Origin: Albugo candida
Lineage: Eukaryota; Oomycota; Peronosporomycetes; Albuginales
Length of the DNA: 64,000 nucleotides
Assembly (NCBI GenBank): GCA_040437565.1
Contig: JBDOQK010000031.1
Coordinates: forward strand, 186,001-250,000
Reading direction: 5' to 3'
Shown here in pieces: positions 48,067-60,330 of this stretch. The position numbers were made by a program, and so were the translations under genes. The notes beneath the pieces are model-generated. The model searched no databases. It was not told the DNA's origin and saw nothing but the letters and a program-made list of their open reading frames with translations. Position 1 is the first letter of the stretch, and every line of letters starts with the position of its first letter.

Positions 48067-51000
48067 ATGCTACGCGTTTCTCAGTCTCTGAGGAAGCAAG
48101 TATTTCAGAACCGAGTGACTGGTAATCGATTATGTCTGTCAACAAGTAAGAAAGTTGATCGTCGTAATGCACCACGCTTTGAGACCAAAGCAGTCTTGGA
48201 ATTCGAAGATGGTTCCAAGTATCACGGATACTCCTTCGGAGCCCCACGCTCCACCTCAGGAGAGGTTGTCTTCACAACAGGGATGGTCGGCTATCCTGAA
48301 GCATTGACAGATGCATCATTCAAAGGCCAGATTTTGAATATGACGTTCCCTATGATTGGGAACTATGGTGTTCCATGCACCAAAACACTGGATTCTATCG
48401 GACTGAATAAATACATAGAGTCGGACCGGATCCACGCCGCCGGTATGATTGTGCAAGATTATTCTAGTGTGTATAGCCATTGGAATGCATCCAGCTCGCT
48501 ATCCGAATGGCTTGTTCGTGAAAGTATTCCCGGTATTGCTGGAATCGACACAAGAGAAATCACCAAGAAGATCAGATCGAAAGGAGCTATGGCGGGCCGA
48601 ATCATCATTGGCGATGAGACCCCACCTCACTTTCAAGATCCTAATCAACAAAACTTGGTCGCTATGGTATCTACAAAAGACGTGCGCATTTTTGGAAAAG
48701 GGAATCCTTTAAAAATTCTTGCGATTGATTGTGGGATCAAATACAACATTATTCGCTCTTTGGTCTCTCGAGGCGCTGAGGTGAAGCTGGTACCGTGGAA
48801 TCACGATATTGCTTCTGAAGCGCACTGGTACGATGGTCTTTTTATCAGTAATGGTCCTGGAGATCCAGCTTTACTCGAAGAGACTACTCGTCATCTTCGA
48901 TCAGCGTTGAGTGCTGGAGGAGATGCAGTCAAACCCATATTTGGAATTTGTCTCGGTAATCAGCTTGTTGGTCGTGCAGTCGGTGCTGAGACATATAAGC
49001 TTCCATTTGGCAACCGTGGACACAATCAACCGGTCAACAATCTCAAGACAGGATTGAGTTATATCACATCTCAGAATCATGGTTACGCACTTGACGGGAA
49101 AAGCTTGCCGTCAGAATGGGAAGAGCTATTTGTCAACGGCAATGATGGAACGAATGAAGGGATCATTCACAAGACGAAGCCGATGTTCACCGCTCAATTC
49201 CATCCTGAACATTGCGGTGGTCCGACCGACACAGAGTTTCTGTTTGACATCTTCTTGGACGCGGTACGACGTAAAGAGAAAGGTCCGATCACAAGTCTCG
49301 TCCGTGCTCCAGTGATCGAACGACCTCAAGTGCAAAAGGTCTTAGTTCTTGGTTCAGGTGGTCTTTCCATCGGTCAGGCTGGTGAGTTTGATTATTCCGG
49401 ATCTCAGGCGATTAAAGCGCTGAAGGAAGAAAACATCGAAACTATTCTGATCAATCCAAACATTGCATCGGTACAAACCAACATTGACAAGTCAAGCGAC
49501 GCTCAAGCAAGCAATGTGTACTATCTTCCTGTGACCACGGATTTCGTCGAGCAAGTTATCAAGCGCGAACGTCCTGATGGAATATTGATCTCAATGGGTG
49601 GTCAAACTGCTCTGAACTGCGGAGTAGAACTTCGCAACCGTGGAATCTTGCAAAAGTATGGTGTGCGTGTTTTAGGCACCCAAATTGATGTCATCGATGC
49701 TACTGAAGACCGTGATAAATTTAACATGAAGCTCAAAGAGATTGGCGAATCGATTGCTGAGAGCTACGCAGTCAAAAGTGTGGAAGATGCTGTCATCGCT
49801 GCTCACAAGATTAAGTTCCCTGTGATGATTCGATCTGCTTTCGCACTCGGAGGACTTGGATCTGGTATTTGTGAGACAGAAAAAGATCTCCGATTGATGG
49901 CCACAAAAGCCTTCTCTGGAAGTCCTCAAATTCTGGTCGAAAGATCCATGAAAGGATGGAAAGAAGTCGAATACGAAGTTGTACGAGACGCTGCGAACAA
50001 TTGTCTGACGGTATGCAATATGGAAAATTTCGACCCTCTCGGTATTCACACTGGCGAATCAATTGTCATCGCACCATCTCAAACACTTTCCAATCGTGAG
50101 TATCACATGTTGCGTGAAACAGCTATCAAAGTTGTTCGACATCTTGGGATCATTGGAGAGTGTAACATCCAATACGCATTGAACCCACACTCGGAGGAGT
50201 ACTGCATTATCGAAGTTAATGCGCGTTTATCTCGGTCAAGCGCTTTGGCGTCTAAAGCTACTGGTTATCCGTTAGCTTTTGTCGCAGCAAAGCTGGCTCT
50301 TGGAATCAACCTTCCGGAACTCAAAAACTCGGTCACCAAGAGCACAACCGCATGCTTTGAACCATCGTTAGATTACTGTGTGACCAAAATACCTCGATGG
50401 GATTTATCGAAATTTGACAATGTTAGCACCGAAATCGGATCATCCATGAAAAGTGTCGGTGAAGTCATGTCGATTGCCCGAACCTTTGAAGAAGGTATAC
50501 AAAAAGCTCTCCGTATGGTGGAGCCTTCGATTGAAGGATTTGAACCACGCAATGCTGAAATCTCTAGAGAAGAACTTGTAGGAGGTCTTTCCCGTCCGAC
50601 AGACAAGAGGATCTATCAGATAGCATATGCTTTGAAGCATGGGATTCTCAGTGTTGATGAGATTCATGATATTACCAAGATTGATATTTGGTACTTGAGT
50701 CGGCTTCAGCGGATCGTAGACTGCGATGTAAATCTCACTGATAAATCACTTGCGGATGTGACTACTCTAGAGCTTAAAGAAGCAAAACAACTCGGATTCT
50801 CGGACCGTCAACTAGCACGGATGTTTCGATGCTCGGATGATGATGTCCGCGCTCGAAGAAAACAATGTGGAGTGGTACCTGTTGTGAAGCAAATTGATAC
50901 GTTAGCCGCAGAGTACCCAGCTCAAACGAATTACCTGTACACAACGTACAATGGTACTGAAAATGATGTAGCGGCACAGAAACCCAATGACGGCGTTTTG

Positions 51001-53987
51001 GTTCTTGGGAGCGGAGCCTACCGCATTGGAAGCTCTGTCGAGTTTGACTGGTGTGCTGTCAGCTGCATTCGTACTCTGAGAAGACTCGGCTACCGAGCTG
51101 TTATGCTCAATTACAACCCGGAAACCGTGAGCACGGATTACGACGAGTGCAACCAGTTGTATTTTGAAGAATTATCGAAGGAACGTGTCATGGATGTCTA
51201 TGAGCGTGAGGGAGTACAAGGTGTTGTTGTTTCTGTGGGTGGTCAGATCCCAAACAATCTAGCATTGCCATTGCACAAAGTCGGAGTCAAAGTCATGGGC
51301 ACGCATCCAACCATGATCGATAGTGCTGAAGATCGATACAAGTTCTCAAAGCTGATGGATCAAGCTGGAGTTCGCCAACCCGCATGGAAAGAGTTGACCA
51401 ATATGCCGGATGCCTTCAAATTTGCCAAGTCAGTCGGATATCCGTGTCTCGTAAGACCTTCCTACGTGCTCAGTGGTGCCGCTATGAATGTTGCATACAA
51501 TGACCATGATTTGGAACGTGTGCTTGGAGAAGCCGTCGACGTATCTGCCGAACATCCTGTGGTAATTACCAAATTCATTGAAGGTGCCAAAGAACTCGAA
51601 CTCGATGCTGTGGCTCGAAATGGTGAAATCATTGCTGCTGCCATCTCAGAGCATGTGGAGAACGCTGGTGTTCACAGTGGAGACGCAACCTTGATTCTAC
51701 CTCCTGTAGAAGCAAGCTCGTTCTACCTTAACCAAATTCGTGAATGCGGTAAGAAGATCGCAAAGGCATTGAANNNNNNNNNNNNNNNNNNNNNNNNNNN
51801 NNNNNNNNNNNNNNNNNNNNNNNNNNNNNNNNNNNNNNNNNNNNNNNNNNNNNNNNNNNNNNNNNNNNNNNNNAAGGTATACAAAAAGCTCTCCGTATGG
51901 TGGAGCCTTCGATTGAAGGATTTGAACCACGCAATGCTGAAATCTCTAGAGAAGAACTTGTAGGAGGTCTTTCCCGTCCGACAGACAAGAGGATCTATCA
52001 GATAGCATATGCTTTGAAGCATGGGATTCTCAGTGTTGATGAGATTCATGATATTACCAAGATTGATATTTGGTACTTGAGTCGGCTTCAGCGGATCGTA
52101 GACTGCGATGTAAATCTCACTGATAAATCACTTGCGGATGTGACTACTCTAGAGCTTAAAGAAGCAAAACAACTCGGATTCTCGGACCGTCAACTAGCAC
52201 GGATGTTTCGATGCTCGGATGATGATGTCCGCGCTCGAAGAAAACAATGTGGAGTGGTACCTGTTGTGAAGCAAATTGATACGTTAGCCGCAGAGTACCC
52301 AGCTCAAACGAATTACCTGTACACAACGTACAATGGTACTGAAAATGATGTAGCGGCACAGAAACCCAATGACGGCGTTTTGGTTCTTGGGAGCGGAGCC
52401 TACCGCATTGGAAGCTCTGTCGAGTTTGACTGGTGTGCTGTCAGCTGCATTCGTACTCTGAGAAGACTCGGCTACCGAGCTGTTATGCTCAATTACAACC
52501 CGGAAACCGTGAGCACGGATTACGACGAGTGCAACCAGTTGTATTTTGAAGAATTATCGAAGGAACGTGTCATGGATGTCTATGAGCGTGAGGGAGTACA
52601 AGGTGTTGTTGTTTCTGTGGGTGGTCAGATCCCAAACAATCTAGCATTGCCATTGCACAAAGTCGGAGTCAAAGTCATGGGCACGCATCCAACCATGATC
52701 GATAGTGCTGAAGATCGATACAAGTTCTCAAAGCTGATGGATCAAGCTGGAGTTCGCCAACCCGCATGGAAAGAGTTGACCAATATGCCGGATGCCTTCA
52801 AATTTGCCAAGTCAGTCGGATATCCGTGTCTCGTAAGACCTTCCTACGTGCTCAGTGGTGCCGCTATGAATGTTGCATACAATGACCATGATTTGGAACG
52901 TGTGCTTGGAGAAGCCGTCGACGTATCTGCCGAACATCCTGTGGTAATTACCAAATTCATTGAAGGTGCCAAAGAACTCGAACTCGATGCTGTGGCTCGA
53001 AATGGTGAAATCATTGCTGCTGCCATCTCAGAGCATGTGGAGAACGCTGGTGTTCACAGTGGAGACGCAACCTTGATTCTACCTCCTGTAGAAGCAAGCT
53101 CGTTCTACCTTAACCAAATTCGTGAATGCGGTAAGAAGATCGCAAAGGCATTGAACATTTCAGGTCCATTCAATGCTCAGTTTCTGGCAAAGGGAGCTGA
53201 TGTGAGCGTTATCGAATGTAATTTGCGAGCCTCTCGATCGTTCCCATTTGTGTCCAAAACGGTGAGTGCAGATTTCATTCAGGCAGCCACTAAAGTTATG
53301 GTTGGAGAATCCACGGAGAGCGACAATCTTCCTGCATTATTTGGGCCAAAACGGCCTGAAGGGTACGTGGGCATCAAAGCTCCCATGTTTTCTTACACTC
53401 GTCTCGGCGGAGCCGATCCATTATTAGGCGTGGAGATGGCTTCTACCGGGGAAGTGGCGTGCTTTGGGAAGAACAGACCAGAAGCGTTCTTGAAAGCTTT
53501 GCTTTCTTCCAACTTTAAGCTTCCTAAAGAGAATATCTTGCTCTCGATGCAAGACAAATTCTCTGATGACTTTATCCACGCCGCCTACCAGCTCCACGAA
53601 CTGGGATACAACTTGTTTGCGACCGAAAAAACTCACAAATTCTTGCACAAGTACGACATCCCTTCGACCAAAGTTGATTTTCCAACACACGGAGACAGCC
53701 AGCACGATGTCATCAACTTTATCAAAGAAGGCAAAATCGATCTGGTGGTGAATTTACCCAACAGCGAAAGTAAGCAATTGGAGAACAATTACCTGATCCG
53801 TCGAACCGCAGTTGATTTTTCAATTCCTGTTCTTACCAACATCAGCTTGGTTAAGATGTTTGTCGAAGCCATGGCCATTCACAAGAAGAAGCCTTTGCTT
53901 GGTTTGGATGCTGATAGCTTATTTGATTATTACGAAAGAGAAGATCGCGAAGAGAAAGCGTGGACAGGAGTGAATGAATTCCATTAG
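48067..53987 (+). CDS. CPS1: Mitochondrial-type carbamoyl-phosphate synthase with active-site glutaminase
   Basis: Interrupted by a gap-flanking duplication; 48067-51773 joined to 53156-53987 gives 1513 codons (1512 residues; human CPS1 has 1500). The ATG at 48067 opens a presequence (MLRVSQSLRKQVFQNR); the frame upstream lacks an ATG. The glutaminase domain keeps the Cys-His-Glu triad: C295 in FGICLGNQ, then H379 and E381 in QFHPEH. Animal CPS1 has lost that cysteine, so this enzyme should use glutamine. Two ATP-grasp halves follow (MIRSAFALGGLGSG; VRPSYVLSGAAMN), then the allosteric domain. In that domain T1392, T1395, N1435, N1438 and N1447 match the acetylglutamate contacts of human CPS1, and F1411 stands for its tryptophan. 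No aspartate transcarbamylase or dihydroorotase domain is fused, unlike CAD. It should make carbamoyl phosphate for arginine synthesis or a urea cycle. Confidence 0.95.
50492..53155 (+). repeat. 1282-bp exact direct repeat around a 100-N gap
   Basis: Bases 50492-51773 equal 51874-53155, with N at 51774-51873. The repeat lies inside the CPS coding region; the collapsed frame is continuous and of normal family length, whereas the uncollapsed version would contain two copies of the middle of the protein. Confidence 0.95.
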
Positions 53988-54475
53988 TCCAAGCGATAGA
54001 GTAAAGATAAATGCACTACTCATCATTTCATTGATATAAGCGCTGCATTCACAAATTGCTATTATCCGACCTGAGTAGTCGATACCAACAAACGCATTGA
54101 CGGGCACAAGGCCTAAGATGTATGCTATTTTGCCTGAGTACACGTTTCTACTAACTCGTACAGATAGTGAGCTTTCATGATGGAATGCGATCACGAGCTT
54201 AGTAAACGTCTATCGAGTATTCCAGAGACATTCGGCCTAATTGCGCCTGGCCGTGCTAGGCGTTGGTATCAAAGCAATCAGATTCTGTCATAGTCTGTTC
54301 TTCAAACTATTTTATCATCAGGGGTTTCGATAGAGCATCGATCGCTCACTTCCACTGTTCTATCACCCATTTCCAGATAGGACAGGCTGAAGCAGATCGT
54401 CTCGATCGCTATGACGACTGGTCGTGGGGCATTTGAGCATTGAAAACAGCGCAGCCCCAGAAGCGCTCGGAATGC
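53988..54475. other. Intergenic stretch, no feature seen
   Basis: Nearly 490 bp between the CPS stop and the coiled-coil gene, both on the plus strand. It should contain the CPS 3' end and the next promoter; no repeat or RNA gene is evident. Confidence 0.5.
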
Positions 54476-57400
54476 ATGGAATATCTTGAAGCATCTCACG
54501 ACTCAAAATCTTCATTTTGCGACTTGATTTGGAGTGAGATCAATTTGCAAGTATATCGCTTCTTCGTGCATCGTTACGATCAGAACAAGCTATCCGCTGC
54601 GACGCAGTCAGACGATCTTTCTCAATCGGTCTTTGAGCTGCTCATCTCTCAATGTCAAGGATATCTACAGGCAGCAGAAAAGCGCAAAGGCTACGGACCC
54701 ACGTCCTTTGTGCACACTCCTGTGGAATTGGATGCAGATGTTGTGACAGTTGAATCGATTACAAACATAATCGAACCCCATGAGACGATCGGGGAAGCTC
54801 TGCTTTTGCATTTGCTTACTCAGTGTACCCATCAGCGCGTCCAGAGACAACGCAATGCGATTGACGAAAGGATGCGTATCTTGAATACACTGGAGACTAT
54901 ATTACGAGACCTGGAAGCAAAAGAACTTTGGGTACATTATGCTATTCACCAAACACTGATATAAGGAGCTGAGATTGTATTTACAGACGCGTACCTGCGT
55001 AAGAAAAGTTATTGGGGAGGAAGATTCCCTTGTAGGGCTCCAGAAGCTTCTTTATGAGGAATTTGTGCAGTACGAAGCTTCATGTTCCACGGTGGAAAAC
55101 GTGCACTTTGAGCAAGCACATGTAGTCGATTTACATGCAAAAGCAAATGAGATATGTGAGCTGCATCAGAAAATCGTGAGGATGGAGCGAAGACAGAAAC
55201 AACTTGTGAGTGGCTTTGCATCCGTAGTTATCACTGCCTCTGACCAAGCACATAGAATGAGAAATCCCCAGCTTCTAGTCAAGAGGATGACCGAGGCGAG
55301 CTCCGTGGCCCTTCCTTGATAACCTGGCATCAGGATGGTACCAATAAGGTATGTTGGTGCTTAACGGCGGGGCACACGTAGTTAGTTGATCGAGCTTGTC
55401 TAGAAGCAACTAAACGAGAAGTTCGATCCTGCCGAAAGTGACGACGGCGCAAACAGTAAGAAAGTGGATGCCCAAGTTCATTCCTTGCAAAGTAAACTCG
55501 AATCAAAGTGCCAAGAAATCACTTTGATCAATCAAGAAAAGGATAAAGCCATCGAGTACCTACGTAAGAAGAGCAACGAACAGGAAGCTCTTTTAAGAAG
55601 CTTGAACCTGCAGTTGATGGCGTCTAATAGCTATGACTTGTCACGACAATACGGCACGATTTCCAACTTGCAGGCAAACGTGGAAGGCTTGGAAAATGAA
55701 CTTGATCGGGTGCGAGGAGAAAAAGACCAACTATCAGCCAAGCTAGCTGGAAAGACGGAGATAATGGCATCGATACGCGCTGAGAACGTCCAACTTGCAA
55801 GCGAATCACATGAAATACGAAAAAAGATGAAGCATGCGGAGGAGAGACAAAAGCAGAAGCTGCAGGAAAGAAAAAAGTTACAAAATCGTATAAATTCCAC
55901 CAGTAATGCAATAAAGGAAGAACGCAATCGGTCACATACGCTGGAAAAAAGAATATACGAATTGGAGACTGGCTTAGCACGGGCCACAGAGATTTCGGAT
56001 TTGAATCAGGATCAAGTCTCCATGCTCCGGAAAAAAATGGATGAAGCCGTATTACAAACAAACGAAGAGCGTATGATTAGATTCGCTGCGGAACAAAATG
56101 CTTTGATTATTGCAACGAAAATGCGAGCTTTGGAAAATGAACTCACGAGTTTGACAGTGACAAATGAAAAGCTGACGAATATATGCCTTGCGAAAGATCA
56201 AGCTATGAATGATTACAAGCAGCAAAGAGCCCTTCTGGACTTGGAAAATCGTTTGTTACACCAAAGTATCGATGGGACTCAGTCCACAGATAATAAGGCC
56301 TTCAGGAATGAGGCTACCACAGTTATCGATGTAGATCGAATAAAAACGAACGCGTCGGATTTGAAACCTTCCGTCCCCAAAGTATCAGAATGCTTGCCGC
56401 ACCAAACTAATGTCGTATTGTTGGATACTTCCATTTTTATAGAGTCATTGGAAATCACGTCAAATCGTTTGATAGCTGACTGTTGTCGTGTACTGGATCA
56501 GTACAGCTCACGACTACGATCGCTACAATTGTCAATGTCGAAGCATACGCTGCAACGGAGGCACCAAGACCATATAATTGCCCAAAATTCAAAATCGCCA
56601 ATTGCCAATTTTGGAATAAAAACTGATGTAAAGCAATACGGAATGCAAGAATCCTTCGAGATGACGAGATCTTCCGCTTCTCATCCAATGCATAGAGGCC
56701 TCAATATCGATCGAGGATGTATATCTGTGAAAAAAAAGATCCATTACATAGTGCCAAAATACCAAACTGGGCGATTGCAAGGTTCAAAGATGCGCAAACC
56801 AACACCTGTTGCCTCTGCGCTATTCGGTCCAACCTCAACTCGTTCGTGTTTGCGATGTTGCATTCTCAAGCAAGTACCACATGCTTTCAAATGCACCAAA
56901 TCGACCTCTTTTAGTCACACTCTTTGCCAGCCTCGAGACACTTGTCAGGACAATCCCAAAGCTAATTTGGCGATAATGCGATGGAATTACATGACAATGA
57001 TAATCCTTTTGCAATTACAGAAGGTTCAACGACGTGTTCACTTTTGCGATATAGTGCGAACAATCAATAAAAAGCACCGGATTGTCGACAAAGCAGAGCA
57101 ATTATATCGAAGTCGAGGTACAAATCACTACGTATTAAGTACTATTGCAGTAGGCTCTTGCTTTCGACAATGGTGTGACTGTGTTCGAACCCGTCGATCA
57201 AAACAAGATAGGCAGACTCAAACAGAGATCGAAAATGTGACGATCAGGGTACACAGCAATGAATTCCAAGAATGTGTGCAATCATTGAATCGTGTGATTG
57301 GGCTTTTAAACCAATTTGGGCTTCANNNNNNNNNNNNNNNNNNNNNNNNNNNNNNNNNNNNNNNNNNNNNNNNNNNNNNNNNNNNNNNNNNNNNNNNNNN

Positions 57401-58029
57401 NNNNNNNNNNNNNNNNNNNNNNNNNTGAATTCCAAGAATGTGTGCAATCATTGAATCGTGTGATTGGGCTTTTAAACCAATTTGGGCTTCAGCAGCAAAA
57501 TGAAGGTGCATCCGGGGCCACAGGGGACGCAAAGCAATTGAAACTTTGCTGTGTGGAAATCACCAGAGGCTTAGAGTATCACATGGGCGTTTGGAATAAA
57601 ACGAAAAGTCTGGTCCATATAGCCCAAAAAGAAGCACGACAACTGCGGGAATTACACCTCATCAATGAACGTTTGATCACTCAGATGGAGAAAAGAGATG
57701 CAAGAAAGCAGGCGGAGCTCACGCACGCATTTAGTTTGCTCTGTGCAACCATACAAGAGCTCCAGGAAAATCCAAAACCATCAAATAGTGATCGTGATCG
57801 ATACAAACACGCTATCCAATGTTTTGGACACATTCTCCATGGCGAATTTGTCCCTGCACGCACCACATGTTACACACATGCTTCCATCAAAAGAATGATG
57901 CTGAAAATACAGAAGGAACAAGCTCGGATACTACAAACAACTCATCGCCAGTTTGCGGATGACAACATAAAGCTATTACAAGATGCGGTCCGAGTGCTGA
58001 AGCAGGGAAAACGCATCAACGAGCATTAA
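54476..58029 (+). CDS. Long coiled-coil protein of unknown function
   Basis: Exons 54476-54931, 54987-55205, 55256-55348 and 55404-58029 with introns of 55, 50 and 55 bp, all phase 0. The last exon contains a 66-bp duplication around a gap; collapsed, the gene has 1076 codons (1075 residues). The start is the first ATG of the frame (MEYLEASHDSKSS). Residues 1-250 look globular and helical. A long coiled coil spans roughly 270-550 (RKKMKHAEERQKQKLQERKK and similar). A basic, tryptophan-containing helical region (RRVHFCDIVRTINKKH, FRQWCDCVRTRRSK) follows and recalls Sfi1-type helices without fitting their consensus. I do not recognise a family. Composition and shape resemble centrosomal or ciliary coiled-coil proteins, which is only a guess. 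The stop is 52 bp from the next ATG. Confidence 0.75.
57260..57491 (+). repeat. 66-bp exact direct repeat around a 100-N gap
   Basis: Bases 57260-57325 equal 57426-57491, with N at 57326-57425. The coiled-coil gene continues in frame once a copy and the N run are removed. Confidence 0.95.
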
Positions 58030-58081
58030 AGAGCCGATAAACGATGCTTCTCATCCGAACTTAAATTAAGTACGAGATCCA

Positions 58082-59172
58082 ATGCACGGACGCGTGAAAA
58101 GTGTCGAACGCGCTATCGATGAAAAGAAGACGGAAAATGATCGTATAGAGGATCTTAATAAAGTGAAGATGTATAAAGATATCGTATCAAAGGTTTTACG
58201 TATGAAAAATGAGAGCGTATATGATGCACAAGTCGCTTTACCGCTCACACGCCATCTGTTATTACTAAATCAAGAATTTCATATCGTTTGGGGATATCGT
58301 CGTGCGATAATTTTACACATGTCGAAAAAAGAAGACATCACCGAAAGGAGTAAGATGGATCTCGGAAAAGAAGAGTTGAAGCTTACTTTTGTACGTTGAC
58401 ATGCCGCAATGTGTTTGAGCGCTCTTCGATTCATTTTGCTTAGGAAGCCTTACAACGCAACCCAAAATCCTATGCAGCGTGGTTTCATCGACAATGGGTA
58501 CTAGATAGAAACTTGGTTGAAAATGTGCAGAAAGAAATACATTTGTGTGAAAAGTTGTTGGAGTTGGATGAACGCAATTTCCATTGCTGGAATTACAGGC
58601 GATATGTTGCAAAGAAAATTGGCATGGGTCGTGAAGAAGAATTACAATTTTCAACGATCAAAATAGAGCAAAACTTTTCCAATTACTCGGTAGGGTCTAC
58701 AATGAGCTTGTAAAGTGTATTCTCACAACTTTCACAGGCTCTTCATCATCGAACTATATCGTTGCCAACACCTCTCACGAAAGATATTATTCTGGAAGAA
58801 ATCAATCTGGTTCAGCAAGCAGTTTTTACAGAGCCGGACGATCAGAGTGTTTGGTTTTACTACCGTTGGCTCATTCAGAATGCTGTCGATCTTGGAAAGA
58901 ATGAGACGACATCCGAGTCTTTTGGCTTGCACAGCTTTATTCAATCGCAAATCATATGGGTTCAGGAGCTTTATGAAATGGAAGCTTCAGCAAAATGGGT
59001 GCTTGTGACATTGGCTGCATTACACGACCGATTGTGCATCCTCACAACAAATGGAGCTGATGCCCAGGACACGCGAGATAAAAGTCAAGCGCTTTACCGA
59101 AAGTTATGCGACCACATCGATCCAAATCATAAACACTATTATGAATACCGCATTAAACATTTCACAACATAA
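58082..59172 (+). CDS. RABGGTA: Rab geranylgeranyltransferase alpha subunit
   Basis: Exons 58082-58390, 58444-58689 and 58738-59172 with introns of 53 and 48 bp give 329 residues, the size of yeast Bet4 (327) and without the Ig-like and LRR domains of the mammalian protein. The start MHGRVKSVERAIDEKK matches the family N-terminus. Prenyltransferase-alpha repeats are clear: VWGYRRAI, PKSYAAWFHRQWVL, ERNFHCWNYRRYV, NYSALHHRT and DQSVWFYYRWLI. In the repeat at the second splice junction the usual tryptophan is leucine. With a beta subunit and Rab escort protein it adds geranylgeranyl groups to Rab GTPases in the cytosol. It sits 52 bp after the coiled-coil gene and 47 bp before the next gene, all on the same strand. 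Confidence 0.93.
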
Positions 59173-59219
59173 CCCATAAACACTGAATTCTAGCTGTGTT
59201 AAGTACCAGGAACGTTTCA

Positions 59220-60266
59220 ATGCATCGATCTCCATGTTCTTTATGTCGCTTACACTGCGCTTCATTCTACTGCCCGAGCTGCATCAATGAGCTCCTACAG
59301 CAGCGGAGAGTGCTGTTACAAGCGCTAAAGGCCGACGTCGCTGTTCTTCGCAAGAAAATAGAGATTTCGATTCACGTACGTTGTATCACAACTAGCAAAA
59401 GCATTCGATGCTTCCACTACCCTTACAATAGCAACAGCAGCACGTCGTGCAAGCAGAGTATGACCTGAATCAACAAACGGAAGCAGTAGAGTCGCTAACG
59501 ACTCAAGTGCTCCATCAAAGAGAGAAATTATGTCATGGTAAGTCTCCTTACTCAGTCTATAATGCTTGCTAATTGAACGCAATAGAACGGCTCAAGGCAA
59601 TCGAGAGGATATCATCGCTAGAACATCAGTCGGAGGAGCTAGGAAATGCACAACAAGTTGTTCAAAAAAGTCAGCAACGCTCAGAGGAGTTTCATGTCGC
59701 TATCCTCCAGAGTTTGGATGTGGAAATGGGTCACGCAAAACAGGTTTCAATCTATTTGACGATCCGCCATTTTGATTCATTTACTATGTGTCTCAATTCA
59801 AAAGAGTGTGCGGAGTGTTCGGGGCGAGAAAATTCGTCAGCTTTTTGCGTTGTTTGGGTTGAAGACTGAGTCGAGTCCGTCCGCGGAGAATGGTGTAGCA
59901 CAGCAGACATTCTTCCGATCCATTGTATCGCTTCCTGTTCCAATCTCTGGACGTTTCGAAATAGTTCCAGTCAAAGTAATGGCCGCAGCCTTTGGCAAAA
60001 TTGTACATCTTCTTCAGTGTCTGACGAAATATCTCACTATCGAGTATCCGCATCCCATGGTGCTTAATGGCTCCTATTCAACGATTGGTACCATGAATGA
60101 AGGCGCTGGGTGTCATATATTGTATCCAGATGGTTCGCCAGGCTTTCAGCGAGGAGTTGAAATGCTCTACGAGAACATATCATGCTTGTGCAAAGCTCAA
60201 AATGTGCCTCTACAAAATTTGCATGAGACCGATATACTTGGAAATTTGCTGAAAATTCTACCCTGA
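59220..60266 (+). CDS. VPS38/UVRAG/ATG14-family subunit of a class III PI3-kinase complex
   Basis: Exons 59220-59375, 59432-59537, 59586-59743 and 59805-60266 with introns of 56, 48 and 61 bp give 293 residues. The ATG at 59220 gives an N-terminal cysteine cluster (CSLCRLHCASFYCPSC), as in ATG14 and its relatives, then a coiled coil (QQQHVVQAEYDLNQQ onwards), then a C-terminal domain with VPVKVMAAAFGKIVHLLQ, a YPHPMVLNGSYSTI block and ENISCLCKA, matching the order of the VPS38/ATG14 family. These proteins partner VPS34 and Beclin/ATG6, steering PI3P production to endosomes (VPS38/UVRAG) or autophagosomes (ATG14). Which type this is cannot be decided from sequence. The protein is short for the family. 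The stop is 64 bp from the convergent VPS13 stop. Confidence 0.75.
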
Positions 60267-60330
60267 TGGCATCTTTCAAGGACCCGAGTCAAACGTTGAC
60301 GATGAATAGTTTAGTTGGGCAATAGATCAA

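Noticed and set aside
49672-50062. Minus-strand frames of 80-125 codons inside CPS
   Set aside because: They are shadows of a strongly conserved plus-strand gene, with no domain or start context.
51874-53987. A separate short CPS gene starting after the gap
   Set aside because: Its first 1282 bp duplicate the preceding sequence exactly, and the collapsed frame gives one normal-length CPS.
54975-55319. A separate 114-codon gene between the coiled-coil exons
   Set aside because: Splicing at 54986, 55206/55255 and 55349/55403 joins it in phase to both neighbours, so it is exon sequence plus an intron read-through.
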